A program made the position numbers and the translations under genes. A stretch of DNA of 40,414 nt from Alphaproteobacteria bacterium (GTDB lineage Bacteria; Pseudomonadota; Alphaproteobacteria; Caulobacterales; Aquidulcibacteraceae), in contig JAPLOL010000068.1 in the NCBI GenBank assembly GCA_026400735.1, positions 1 to 40,414 on the forward strand. The letters run 5' to 3'. Under the pieces are notes generated by a model, which had not been told where the DNA came from, ran no database searches, and saw only the letters and a list, made by a program, of their open reading frames with translations. This document shows positions 15,360-22,262 of the stretch, in pieces; position 1 is the stretch's first letter, and each line of letters opens with the position of its first letter.

Positions 15360-15722
15360 ATGACGTGGCGGCGATTGGCGCTTGGGTTCGTGACGGCCTG
15401 GTTTTTGATCGGCGGCGTGTTTCATTTCACGGCGACGCCTGCGTTCGTTTCGATCGTGCCGCCTTATGCGCCGTGGCCTCTGTTCTGGGTGTTGTTCACG
15501 GGCGTGTGTGAGATTGCAGGTGCGATTGGGATTTGGATTCCTAAGCTGCGGCGCATCGCGGGGTGGGCGCTGATTGTGCTGACAATTTGCGTGACGCCGG
15601 CCAATCTTGAAATGGCGCTGCATGCGGAACGCTATCCGGCGATTGGTGCGGGTGTGTTGTGGCTGCGCATGGCGTTTCAACCGGTGCTGATCTGGATCAT
15701 CTGGTGGGCGACGCGGCGCTAG
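15360..15722 (+). CDS. DoxX-like membrane protein
   Basis: Protein of 120 residues with four hydrophobic segments in the DoxX arrangement: ALGFVTAWFLIGGVFHFTAT, then YAPWPLFWVLFTGVCEIAGAI, a GWALIVLTICVTPANLEMAL segment, and a final LIWIIWWATRR. The GVFHF and CEIAGAIG motifs are typical of DoxX-like proteins that resemble quinone-binding subunits, although most have no proven role. Its stop codon overlaps the stop of the convergent SDR gene by four bases (CTAG). Confidence 0.8.
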   Translation: MTWRRLALGFVTAWFLIGGVFHFTATPAFVSIVPPYAPWPLFWVLFTGVCEIAGAIGIWIPKLRRIAGWALIVLTICVTPANLEMALHAERYPAIGAGVLWLRMAFQPVLIWIIWWATRR

Positions 15723-16498
15723 CCGACGCGCGCTGACATGCCGCCGTCGACCGGTAGCAGCACGCCGGTGATGTACTTGGCTTCGTCGGAGGCGAGGAAG
15801 AGTGCGGCGTTGGCGGTGTCCCAGGCGTCGCCCATGGCGGCGTTGAGCGGGACTTGCGCGGCGCGTTTCGCGCGCAGGGTTTCGACGTCGATGTTGCGAT
15901 CTTGGGAGTGGCCGGCGATGGCCATCGGCGTGTCCATGAGGCCTGGGAGAATGGCGTTGCAGCGGACGCCGTGCTTGGCGTTGGCGAGCGCGACGGAGAT
16001 GGTGAGCCGATTGAGCGCAGCTTTCGAGACTTCGTAAGCGATCATGCCCGAGCCCGCGAGTGATGCGAGCGAAGAGATGTTGACGATCGCGCCCTTGCTT
16101 TCGCGAAGCGCTGCGGTCGCGGCTTTGATGGCGAGCCAGGCGCCTTTGAGGTTCACGCTCATGATGCGGTCGAAGGCGGCTTCGTCGGCTACGTGCGCGG
16201 GGCCATCGCCGCCGCCGCCAATGCCGACATTGTTGACCAGAATGTCGACGCCGCCGAAGCGGGCGTTGGCTTCGGCGACGATGGCGGCGCAGGCGCCGGC
16301 GTTGGTGATGTCGGCTTCGAAGGCTGAGCCGTTGATTTCGCTGGCGGTGGCTTCTGCGCGCTCACCGATGCGATCGACGCAGAGAACGCGTGCGCCTTCG
16401 CGTGCGAACAAAGTCGCGATGGCGCGGCCGTTGCCGATGGTGTCGCCCGGTGTTTGTCCTGCGCCGACGACGATGGCGCGTTTGCCTGCAAGCCTCAT
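15719..16498 (-). CDS. SDR-family oxidoreductase
   Basis: Classical short-chain dehydrogenase of 259 residues. The dinucleotide-binding segment GAGQTPGDTIGNGRAIA is a variant of TGxxxGIG with an insertion. NNVGIGG replaces NNAG. Catalytic residues are Ser142 or Ser143 (NISSLA), Tyr155 and Lys159 (AYEVSKAAL). The C-terminus ITGVLLPVDGGMSARVG is standard. Asp42 at the end of the second strand (LCVDR) suggests preference for NAD(H). The substrate is unknown. The extra residues in the glycine motif are uncommon but recur in SDRs labelled as ketoacyl or alcohol dehydrogenases. It lies 13 bases from the hemolysin III gene on the same strand. Confidence 0.9.
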   Translation of the reverse strand: MRLAGKRAIVVGAGQTPGDTIGNGRAIATLFAREGARVLCVDRIGERAEATASEINGSAFEADITNAGACAAIVAEANARFGGVDILVNNVGIGGGGDGPAHVADEAAFDRIMSVNLKGAWLAIKAATAALRESKGAIVNISSLASLAGSGMIAYEVSKAALNRLTISVALANAKHGVRCNAILPGLMDTPMAIAGHSQDRNIDVETLRAKRAAQVPLNAAMGDAWDTANAALFLASDEAKYITGVLLPVDGGMSARVG

Positions 16499-16511
16499 GG
16501 GCGTGAGGCTA

Positions 16512-17174
16512 CTACGCGAAGACGACGCCTGTAAGCACTGCTGCGTAGTGAACGGCGGCGGCGGCCATGACGAAGGTGTGCCAGATGGCGCGGCGGAATG
16601 GCAGTTTTTCGGACACGTAGAACGGGATGCCGGCGACGTAGAGCAAGCCGCCGACGGACAAGAGGATCACGCCTGGCAGCGGCACGGTTTGCACGAGTGG
16701 TCCGAACGCGGCGAAGATCAGCATGCCGAGCGCGACGTAGAAAATGAGCCAGAGGCGCTTGCCGATGCCGGGCAAGAAGAGTTTGCCGGCGGCGCCGATG
16801 ATGGCGAGGCCCCAAACCAGCGTCGTCATCGAGATCGCCCAGGCGCCGTCGAAGCGGATGGTGGTGAAGGGCGTGTAGGAACCGGCGATCATCAAGAAGA
16901 TGGCGGCGTGATCGAAGCGGCGCAGCAGTGCTTTGCGCGCCGGCGTTTCTGTCATGTTGTAGGCCATCGAGCAGCCGACCATGGTCATGACGCAGACGCC
17001 GTAGACCGCGATGGCGCTGGCCATGCCGGGGCCGCCTTGGAGGATGGCGAAGCCTAGCGCGGCGCCGACCGCGAAGGTGAGCAGTACGGCGGCGACGCCG
17101 TGGACCCAGCCATCGACCAGCTTTTCGAGGCGGGTGGGGTAATGGAGCTTGGGGAGGATGTCGGACAGGGTCAT
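16512..17174 (-). CDS. Hemolysin III family (PAQR) membrane protein
   Basis: Seven-helix integral membrane protein of 220 residues of the PAQR/hemolysin III (TrhA, YqfA) family. Hallmarks are EKLVDGWVHGVAAVLL near the N-terminus, CSMAYN, RRFDHAAIFLMIAGSYTPF, and HTFVMAAAAVHYAAVL near the C-terminus. The conserved Ser, Asp and His residues bind zinc in family members. Bacterial relatives are linked to membrane energetics and lipid homeostasis; haemolytic activity is not generally established. The length is normal. Confidence 0.9.
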   Translation of the reverse strand: MTLSDILPKLHYPTRLEKLVDGWVHGVAAVLLTFAVGAALGFAILQGGPGMASAIAVYGVCVMTMVGCSMAYNMTETPARKALLRRFDHAAIFLMIAGSYTPFTTIRFDGAWAISMTTLVWGLAIIGAAGKLFLPGIGKRLWLIFYVALGMLIFAAFGPLVQTVPLPGVILLSVGGLLYVAGIPFYVSEKLPFRRAIWHTFVMAAAAVHYAAVLTGVVFA

Positions 17175-17275
17175 ACGTTGAAAACAATGGCTTGTTTGAA
17201 GTGATTTGTCGCGAGCCGTCTGTCTGACAGTTTGCGACGGTTTCTTACGCTGCGCGCCCGAACTAAGGTGCCCAG

Positions 17276-17962
17276 ATGAAGAATCGTATGGATCGCCGGG
17301 TTTTCATTGCTGCGCTGCTGGCGGCGACACCGGCGTTTGCGCAGCGGCCTTTGTTGGACGGTTTGACGCAGGGCGATGCGAGCCGGGGGATCAAGGAGGC
17401 GCTGTCGCTGGCTTCGATGAACGCCACCAACAGGCTGGCGCAGCCGAACGGGTTCTGGGGCAATCCGCAGGTGCGGATTCCGTTGCCGGGTGTGCTCGGC
17501 CAAACGCAGCGAACTTTGAGCCGCATGCGGATGTCGGCGCCGCTGGATCAGTTGCAGGAAAATTTGAACCACGCAGCTGAGAGCGTGATGCCGCAAGCGG
17601 CAACGCTCTTCACCAACGCGGTGCGGACGATCACGATTGCGGACGCGATCGATATCGTGCGCGGCGGCGACACCAGCGCAACCACCTATTTGCGGGGGCG
17701 GACTGACACGCGGCTGACGACATTGCTGCGGCCGCCGATGACGACGGCGCTGACGAACTCGGGCGCGTTCACGTTGATGCGCTCGGCGCTGCGCGAAGTT
17801 GGGATGTCGAGCATGACGACCGATCTGCGGACGGAGGTCATTAACTTCTCGACGACGAAGGCGCTCGACGGCTGCTTCTATTTTATCGCCGAAGAAGAAC
17901 GCGCCATTCGCCGTGATCCGTGGCGGCGAACCAGCGATATCTTGCGCCGCGTCTTCGGCTAG
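17276..17962 (+). CDS. DUF4197 family secreted protein
   Basis: Protein of 228 residues with a signal peptide (MDRRVFIAALLAATPAFAQ inside the first 25 residues). DUF4197 features run through the mature part: GIKEALSLAS, GFWGNPQVRIPLPGVL, LNHAAESVMPQAATLFTNAV, TIADAIDIVRGGDTSATTYL, and the closing FIAEEERAIRRDPWRRTSDI. The domain is helical and common in proteobacterial periplasms; no biochemical function is established. AAGGTG precedes ATG 17276, and ATG 17288 is an alternative. Confidence 0.88.
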   Translation: MKNRMDRRVFIAALLAATPAFAQRPLLDGLTQGDASRGIKEALSLASMNATNRLAQPNGFWGNPQVRIPLPGVLGQTQRTLSRMRMSAPLDQLQENLNHAAESVMPQAATLFTNAVRTITIADAIDIVRGGDTSATTYLRGRTDTRLTTLLRPPMTTALTNSGAFTLMRSALREVGMSSMTTDLRTEVINFSTTKALDGCFYFIAEEERAIRRDPWRRTSDILRRVFG

Positions 17963-18003
17963 GCGGCTTGACCTTGGCGCGTTCCTCGCCATGGTCACGC
18001 GCC

Positions 18004-18933
18004 GTGAGTGAAGCTCCTGAAACTTTCCGCCGCGTCTCGTTCGAAGTTCCCGGCGGACGTATGGCCGGCATTGCGTTTGGCGCCGAAACGGCGACGCCGG
18101 ATATCGTGTTCATTCACGCGACCGTCTTTAACGCGCGCACCTATCGCACACTGCTGCAGCCGTTAGGCGAGCGCTTTCATGTGCTGGCGCTCGATATGCG
18201 CGGGCATGGGCTGACGAATCTGCCGCACAAGCTGTTCAGCTACACATCGTGGAAGCGCCATCGCGATGATCTCATAGCGGTGCTTGAGCATTTCACGGCG
18301 CCGGTGACGCTTGCGGGCCATTCGATGGGCGCGACGATCAGCTTGCTGACGGCTGGCGTGCGCACGGATCTGGTGAATGGCTTGGCGTTGTTGGAGCCGG
18401 TGGTGTTGCCGGCGGCGGGATATGCTTTCTCGCAACTGCCGCTTGGTCCGCAATTGCAACGCATGGCGATGCCGCTCGCAGTTGGCGCAGCGAAACGGCG
18501 CAATGAATTTGCGAACCGCGAAGAAGCCGTTGCTGCGTTCACGGGGCGCGGGATTTTTAAGGCGTTTCCGCCTGAGGTGATCGCGGATTATGTCGCGGAC
18601 GGCTTGGTTGAGGATGGTAAGGGCGGCTTCAAGCTTGCTTGTGCACCGGCGTTTGAAGCGGCGACCTACACAGCCCAGAGGCATGACCCGTGGGGCGCGT
18701 TGCGACGCGTGACCGATCCGCTGGTGTTGTTGCGGGCCGAGAAGAACTCGACGATCACGGAAGCAGCGATGCACAGGATTGCGGCGATCAAAGCGGATGC
18801 GCGTGTGGCGACCGTTGAAGGCGCCGGGCACATGCTGCCGATGGAACGGCCAGATCGTGCGCGCGCGGCGATTGAAAGCGCAGCGTTGATGGCGCGGCAG
18901 GGCCGCAAGTTTCACGACGCTTTGGTGCAGTAG
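18004..18933 (+). CDS. Alpha/beta hydrolase
   Basis: Alpha/beta-hydrolase-fold protein of 309 residues. The nucleophile elbow GHSMGA places the catalytic Ser near residue 107, and GAGHMLPMERP holds the catalytic His. The oxyanion segment reads VFIHATVFNA where HGxxxNA is usual, a Gly-to-Ala change. LDMRGHGLT is the standard strand-4 motif. The catalytic acid is not obvious, because the expected GxxD segment reads LLRAEKNSTI. No signal peptide is seen. The GTG at 18004 is the first sensible start after the DUF4197 stop, but its ribosome-binding site is weak. The gene ends two bases before the amidohydrolase gene, so the pair is probably an operon. Confidence 0.82.
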   Translation: MSEAPETFRRVSFEVPGGRMAGIAFGAETATPDIVFIHATVFNARTYRTLLQPLGERFHVLALDMRGHGLTNLPHKLFSYTSWKRHRDDLIAVLEHFTAPVTLAGHSMGATISLLTAGVRTDLVNGLALLEPVVLPAAGYAFSQLPLGPQLQRMAMPLAVGAAKRRNEFANREEAVAAFTGRGIFKAFPPEVIADYVADGLVEDGKGGFKLACAPAFEAATYTAQRHDPWGALRRVTDPLVLLRAEKNSTITEAAMHRIAAIKADARVATVEGAGHMLPMERPDRARAAIESAALMARQGRKFHDALVQ

Positions 18934-18935
18934 GG

Positions 18936-20312
18936 ATGCGCTGGATCGCGCGTTTCTTCGTTGCGATCTCCGCGCTTCTTGTAGCTGCCTGCGTGAGCGC
19001 GCCGAATAGTCAAGATGTGACGGCCTTTGTCGGCGTCACCCTGATCGCCGCGTATGGCGAGCCGCATCTCGAAGATCAAACTGTCTTGGTGCGTGATGGG
19101 CGCATCGTTGCGCTCGGGCGCGTTGGCGGTGTGCATGTGCCCGTAGGCGCGCGTCGTATCGCGGGCCGCGGACGCTTTTTGGCGCCCGGTCTCACGGATA
19201 TGCACGTTCATATCTTTGAGCCAGACGATGGGGTGCTGCTGCTCGCAAATGGCGTCACTACGGTGCGCAACATGGCTGGGCGGCGCGAAACGACCGTGCT
19301 CGCTGCGCGCATTGCCGCGGGTGAAGCGCCGGGACCGACGATTTATTCGAGCACGCCGATCATTGATGGCCCACAGGCAGATTGGGACAATCCCCATGCT
19401 GTGCGGACCGCAGATGAGATGCGCGCGCGCATCTCGCAATTCGCGTCTGATGGCTATGTGGGCGTCAAGCTCTACGAAAATCTTTCGCGCGAGGCTTTTG
19501 TAGCGGGCGTAGTGGAGGCGCGAGCGCGGGGCATGCAGGTCTATGCGCACGTGCCGTTTGCGATGACGCTGGATGAGGTGCTTGCGCTGCACATCGATAG
19601 CATCGAGCATCTGACGGGCTTCGAGTTTGCGCTGGCGCCAGGTGTCGAGGCTGATTGGGATGAAGCGCGCTGGGCGCGAGCTGATGCGCACAATATTGCG
19701 CCGGTGGCTCGCACGGTTGTCGCAAGTGGTGTCTGGAATGATTCAACGCTGGTAACCGCCATGGGCGCGCGGCGTGCGTTCGCGGATTTGGCCGAAGCTG
19801 AGGCCGATCCGCTTTATCGCTACGCCACGCCGCGCCTGCGCCGTCATTGGCGCAACATCCAGGCGGCTGAAGCTGAAGCGCGCGATCCCGCAGAGGCATG
19901 GGCGATGACGCAGCGCGCGCATGCGGTACGCTTGGCGGTTGTGCGGGCGCTACATGAAGCGCGAGCGCCTCTCTTGCTTGGCACGGATGCGCCGCAGCCG
20001 TTCGTGTATCCGGGCTATTCGCTGCACGATGAGTTTTCATTTCATCGCGATGCCGGGCTTTCGCCGTCCGAGATTTTGCAGGCCGATACCGTGGGCTCGG
20101 CGCGGTTTCTGCATCAGGAAAGCACGTTCGGCCGCATCGTTGTCGGTGCGCGCGCCGACATGCTGTTGCTGAACGAAAATCCCGAAGCGGACATGACGAC
20201 GTTGCGTACGCCCGCAGGCGTCATGGCGGCTGGGCGCTGGTACGATGCGGTCGCGCTCCAGCAAATGCTGGACGAAATCGCCGCGCGCATCGTTTTAGAC
20301 GTGCAGCCCTGA
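18936..20312 (+). CDS. Amidohydrolase-family lipoprotein (imidazolonepropionase-like)
   Basis: Protein of 458 residues. An N-terminal lipoprotein-type signal, MRWIARFFVAISALLVAACV, puts it outside the cytoplasm. The amidohydrolase metal centre is complete: DMHVH (His90, His92), the likely carboxylated Lys178 in GVKLYENLS, His205 in YAHVPF, His225 in SIEHLTG, and the Asp in LLGTDAP. A small beta domain flanks the barrel at both ends (VLVRDGRIVALG, then VVGARADMLLLNENPEAD). Exported relatives hydrolyse dipeptides or cyclic amides, but the substrate here is unknown. It starts two bases after the hydrolase stop. Its 3' end overlaps the convergent thioesterase gene by 18 bases. Confidence 0.88.
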   Translation: MRWIARFFVAISALLVAACVSAPNSQDVTAFVGVTLIAAYGEPHLEDQTVLVRDGRIVALGRVGGVHVPVGARRIAGRGRFLAPGLTDMHVHIFEPDDGVLLLANGVTTVRNMAGRRETTVLAARIAAGEAPGPTIYSSTPIIDGPQADWDNPHAVRTADEMRARISQFASDGYVGVKLYENLSREAFVAGVVEARARGMQVYAHVPFAMTLDEVLALHIDSIEHLTGFEFALAPGVEADWDEARWARADAHNIAPVARTVVASGVWNDSTLVTAMGARRAFADLAEAEADPLYRYATPRLRRHWRNIQAAEAEARDPAEAWAMTQRAHAVRLAVVRALHEARAPLLLGTDAPQPFVYPGYSLHDEFSFHRDAGLSPSEILQADTVGSARFLHQESTFGRIVVGARADMLLLNENPEADMTTLRTPAGVMAAGRWYDAVALQQMLDEIAARIVLDVQP

Positions 20313-21224
20313 GACTACTAACTTGGCGACGCGCTCACGCGCTTCGGTCGTTGGCGTCAGTGCCTTGCGGGTGGCGACGTCGAAGGTGAGCGCAACGGCT
20401 TCCATGCTCGCCCATGCGGCGCCGGTTTCTGGGTCGACGATCCAGTGGATGATGCGCAGCGTCTTCTCGCCGATCTCGGCAATGCCGGAATGAATTTCGA
20501 TTAGTTCGCCGGCGCGCGGGAAGCGGCGAATGACGAGGCGCGATTCAACGACCGCGCCGGCGGGTTGAACGCCTTCGCTGGCTGCTGCCTGGCGCCAGGG
20601 CGCAAGCAAGTTCGGCGCGCTGTCGGAGATGCGGCCGGCGAAATGTTCACCGCGCAAGCGCCCGAGTGCGTCGCACTGATCGGGATAGACGATGGCGCCG
20701 CCGATGCGTGTGGCGCCGAGTGTTGCGGCGTTGGCGAGCGAGGCGTCCGCCGCCGGCGTCGTGACGTCGATGGAGCGGGGCTTGGCGTGATCAGGCAGTT
20801 TGCACTTCAGCCGCTTGGCCGCAGCTTTCGTGCGCTCCGACCAAGGAAATCGACGCAAGCCGCGTGTTTCGACGTGGCGGACTTTGAAGGTGAAAGCCGT
20901 GCCAGGCGCGCCATCATGGTGGCGCATGTCGAGGCAGAGCGTTGCATCGCTCTCACCCATGTCCAACACGCCCCCGTGCATGATGAGCGGCGCACCGGGG
21001 CGCGCTTCTTTGATGAAGCGAGAGTGGATTTCCTGCGTCAGCAATGTTGAGCCCGCGGACTCGGCGAAGGCGCGGGGCAGTTCAAGCGCGCGCGCCATGT
21101 GCGCGAGCCCCACAAAAGCGCGCTCGAAGTGAAAGCGGATGTTGAGATGGCCGCCGTCGTCACATTCCCAGGTGTTGACGCTGCCCTGGTAAAGCGGCGC
21201 GGGCAGATGCGCCGGATGAGTCAT
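20295..21224 (-). CDS. Double-hotdog acyl-CoA thioesterase-like protein
   Basis: Protein of 309 residues with two hotdog domains. The first has WECDDGGHLNIRFHFERAF, a variant of the 4-hydroxybenzoyl-CoA thioesterase motif WExDxxGHxNxxxY, and SRFIKEARPGAPLIMHGGVL. The second covers about residues 165-300 with YPDQCDALGRLRGEHFAGRI, RFPRAGELIEIHSGI and WIVDPETGAAWASMEAVAL. Such proteins cleave acyl-CoA or acyl-ACP thioesters; the acyl chain is unknown. ATG 21224 overlaps the stop of the Zur-like regulator as ATGA, so translation is coupled. Pairing of a metal regulator with a thioesterase is unexplained. Confidence 0.82.
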   Translation of the reverse strand: MTHPAHLPAPLYQGSVNTWECDDGGHLNIRFHFERAFVGLAHMARALELPRAFAESAGSTLLTQEIHSRFIKEARPGAPLIMHGGVLDMGESDATLCLDMRHHDGAPGTAFTFKVRHVETRGLRRFPWSERTKAAAKRLKCKLPDHAKPRSIDVTTPAADASLANAATLGATRIGGAIVYPDQCDALGRLRGEHFAGRISDSAPNLLAPWRQAAASEGVQPAGAVVESRLVIRRFPRAGELIEIHSGIAEIGEKTLRIIHWIVDPETGAAWASMEAVALTFDVATRKALTPTTEARERVAKLVVSGLHV

Positions 21225-21673
21225 GCTGCTTTTTGGCACTGCGCACAGACTCCGCTCGCTTCGATCATGGTGCGGCGAATGGTGAAGCCGTCTTTTTTTG
21301 CGGCGTCGGCAAGATCGATGAGCGCGTGGCCGGCGTCGAATTCTTCAGCGCCGCCGCATTTTTCGCAGATGAGAAAGATGGTCGAGCGTTCGCAGGCGCC
21401 GACGTCGCACGCCATGAACGCGTTCAAGCTTTCGATGCGATGCGCGAGGCCCATGCGCACTAGAAAATCGAGCGCGCGATAGACGGTCGGCGGTTTCGCG
21501 GATTTGTCGGCGTCGATCAGTGGCAGGAGATCGTAGGCTTTGGCGGGGCCGTGCTGATTGAGCAGAAGTTCGAGCACGCGCTTGCGTAGCGGTGTGAAGC
21601 TTTCGCCGGCGTCGGCGCAGCGCTTTTCTGCTTCGGCCATTTGCGCGGTGTGATCGTGGGCGTGAGCCATCAT
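21221..21673 (-). CDS. Fur-family regulator, Zur-like
   Basis: Fur-superfamily transcriptional repressor of about 150 residues. The winged-helix part is FTPLRKRVLELLLNQHGPAK through KPPTVYRALDFLVRMGLAHR. The dimerisation domain has the metal-site pattern CDVGACERSTIFLICEKCGG and two structural zinc pairs, CEKC and a terminal CAQC. ESLNAFMACD and the acidic region HALIDLADAA fit Zur (zinc) better than Fur (iron). The His-rich start MMAHAHDHTAQ agrees. Start choice (21673, 21670 or further upstream) is uncertain because the ribosome-binding site is weak. No zinc transporter is near. Confidence 0.85.
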   Translation of the reverse strand: MMAHAHDHTAQMAEAEKRCADAGESFTPLRKRVLELLLNQHGPAKAYDLLPLIDADKSAKPPTVYRALDFLVRMGLAHRIESLNAFMACDVGACERSTIFLICEKCGGAEEFDAGHALIDLADAAKKDGFTIRRTMIEASGVCAQCQKAA

Positions 21674-21748
21674 GTCGATATCGCAGGGTGTGGGGGCCGC
21701 GGAAAGATGGGGAGCGGCGCGCGGGAATTTGAGATCGGGCGCGCAATA

Positions 21749-21800
21749 GAACTTTACAAGAACAAATGAGTCGCGTATCACTTTGGAACATACAGCGAAC
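21749..21800 (+). promoter_or_regulatory. Promoter flanked by two LexA-type SOS boxes
   Basis: GAACTTTACAAGAAC at 21749-21763 and GAACATACAGCGAAC at 21786-21800 are both perfect GAAC-N7-GAAC, the reverse complement of the alphaproteobacterial LexA site GTTC-N7-GTTC. Between them are TTTACA (21753-21758) and TATCAC (21776-21781) with 17-bp spacing, a good promoter for the gene at 21829. One box overlaps the -35 and the other the expected start point, a classical repression layout. Confidence 0.75.
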
Positions 21801-21828
21801 GATGTATGCATTGAGCAAGGGGCGTCCG

Positions 21829-22209
21829 ATGAGCGAAGCAATTTTCCGTGGAATTTCAGGCCGCTTGCACCGCTTCAGCACCCATCGTCCGCATGAGCAA
21901 TTCGCGACGTCGCCCGCGGTATATTGCTTCGCGCGTCCCGGCCCTGGCGGCCGTGGTTGGACGCCGCTGTTCCTGTCGCGGACGGGCAATTTGCAGAAGC
22001 GTCTGGCCAGTCATGAACAATGGCCGGAAGCGCAGCTTCTGGGCGCGACGCATATCCTTATCCACCAGCACGATGAGCGCGATGCGCGCGAATACGTGGA
22101 AGCCGATCTGGCGACGGCGCTGAAGCCGGCGATGAATGGTCCGTTCCTGGATGCAGAGCTGACTGAAGCTGCCGAAGAGGGCGCGGTCAGGTTGGTTTGG
22201 GCGGCTTAG
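21829..22209 (+). CDS. Divergent GIY-YIG-like protein, probably SOS-regulated
   Basis: Protein of 126 residues. It resembles the GIY-YIG nuclease fold: SPAVYCFARP (first strand, VYC in place of GIY), TPLFLSRTGNLQKRLASHEQ (FLS in place of YIG, then the conserved Arg and His), a helix with ATHILIHQHD, and REYVEADLATALKPAMNG, which has the Glu and Asn normally found in the metal site. Loss of the Tyr pair suggests a reduced or altered activity. AAGGGG seven bases before ATG 21829 supports this start, although an earlier in-frame ATG exists at 21802. The promoter carries two LexA boxes. A terminator follows. Its fold assignment is from pattern only. Confidence 0.65.
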   Translation: MSEAIFRGISGRLHRFSTHRPHEQFATSPAVYCFARPGPGGRGWTPLFLSRTGNLQKRLASHEQWPEAQLLGATHILIHQHDERDAREYVEADLATALKPAMNGPFLDAELTEAAEEGAVRLVWAA

Positions 22210-22216
22210 AAATCAG

Positions 22217-22241
22217 AAGGGGCGTCTTGCGACGCCCCTTC
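22217..22241. terminator. Terminator between convergent genes
   Basis: AAGGGGCGTC and GACGCCCCTT form a perfect 10-bp stem with loop TTGC, eight bases after the GIY-YIG-like gene and just before the end of the YfbK-like gene on the other strand. Pyrimidine-rich sequence follows on both strands but not a full T run, so it is probably bidirectional and of medium strength. Confidence 0.75.
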
Positions 22242-22262
22242 CTTCACTTCAGTTCAATGATC

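Noticed and set aside
16044..17057. 337-codon open frame on the plus strand
   Set aside because: Antisense to the SDR and hemolysin III genes, with acidic low-complexity composition.
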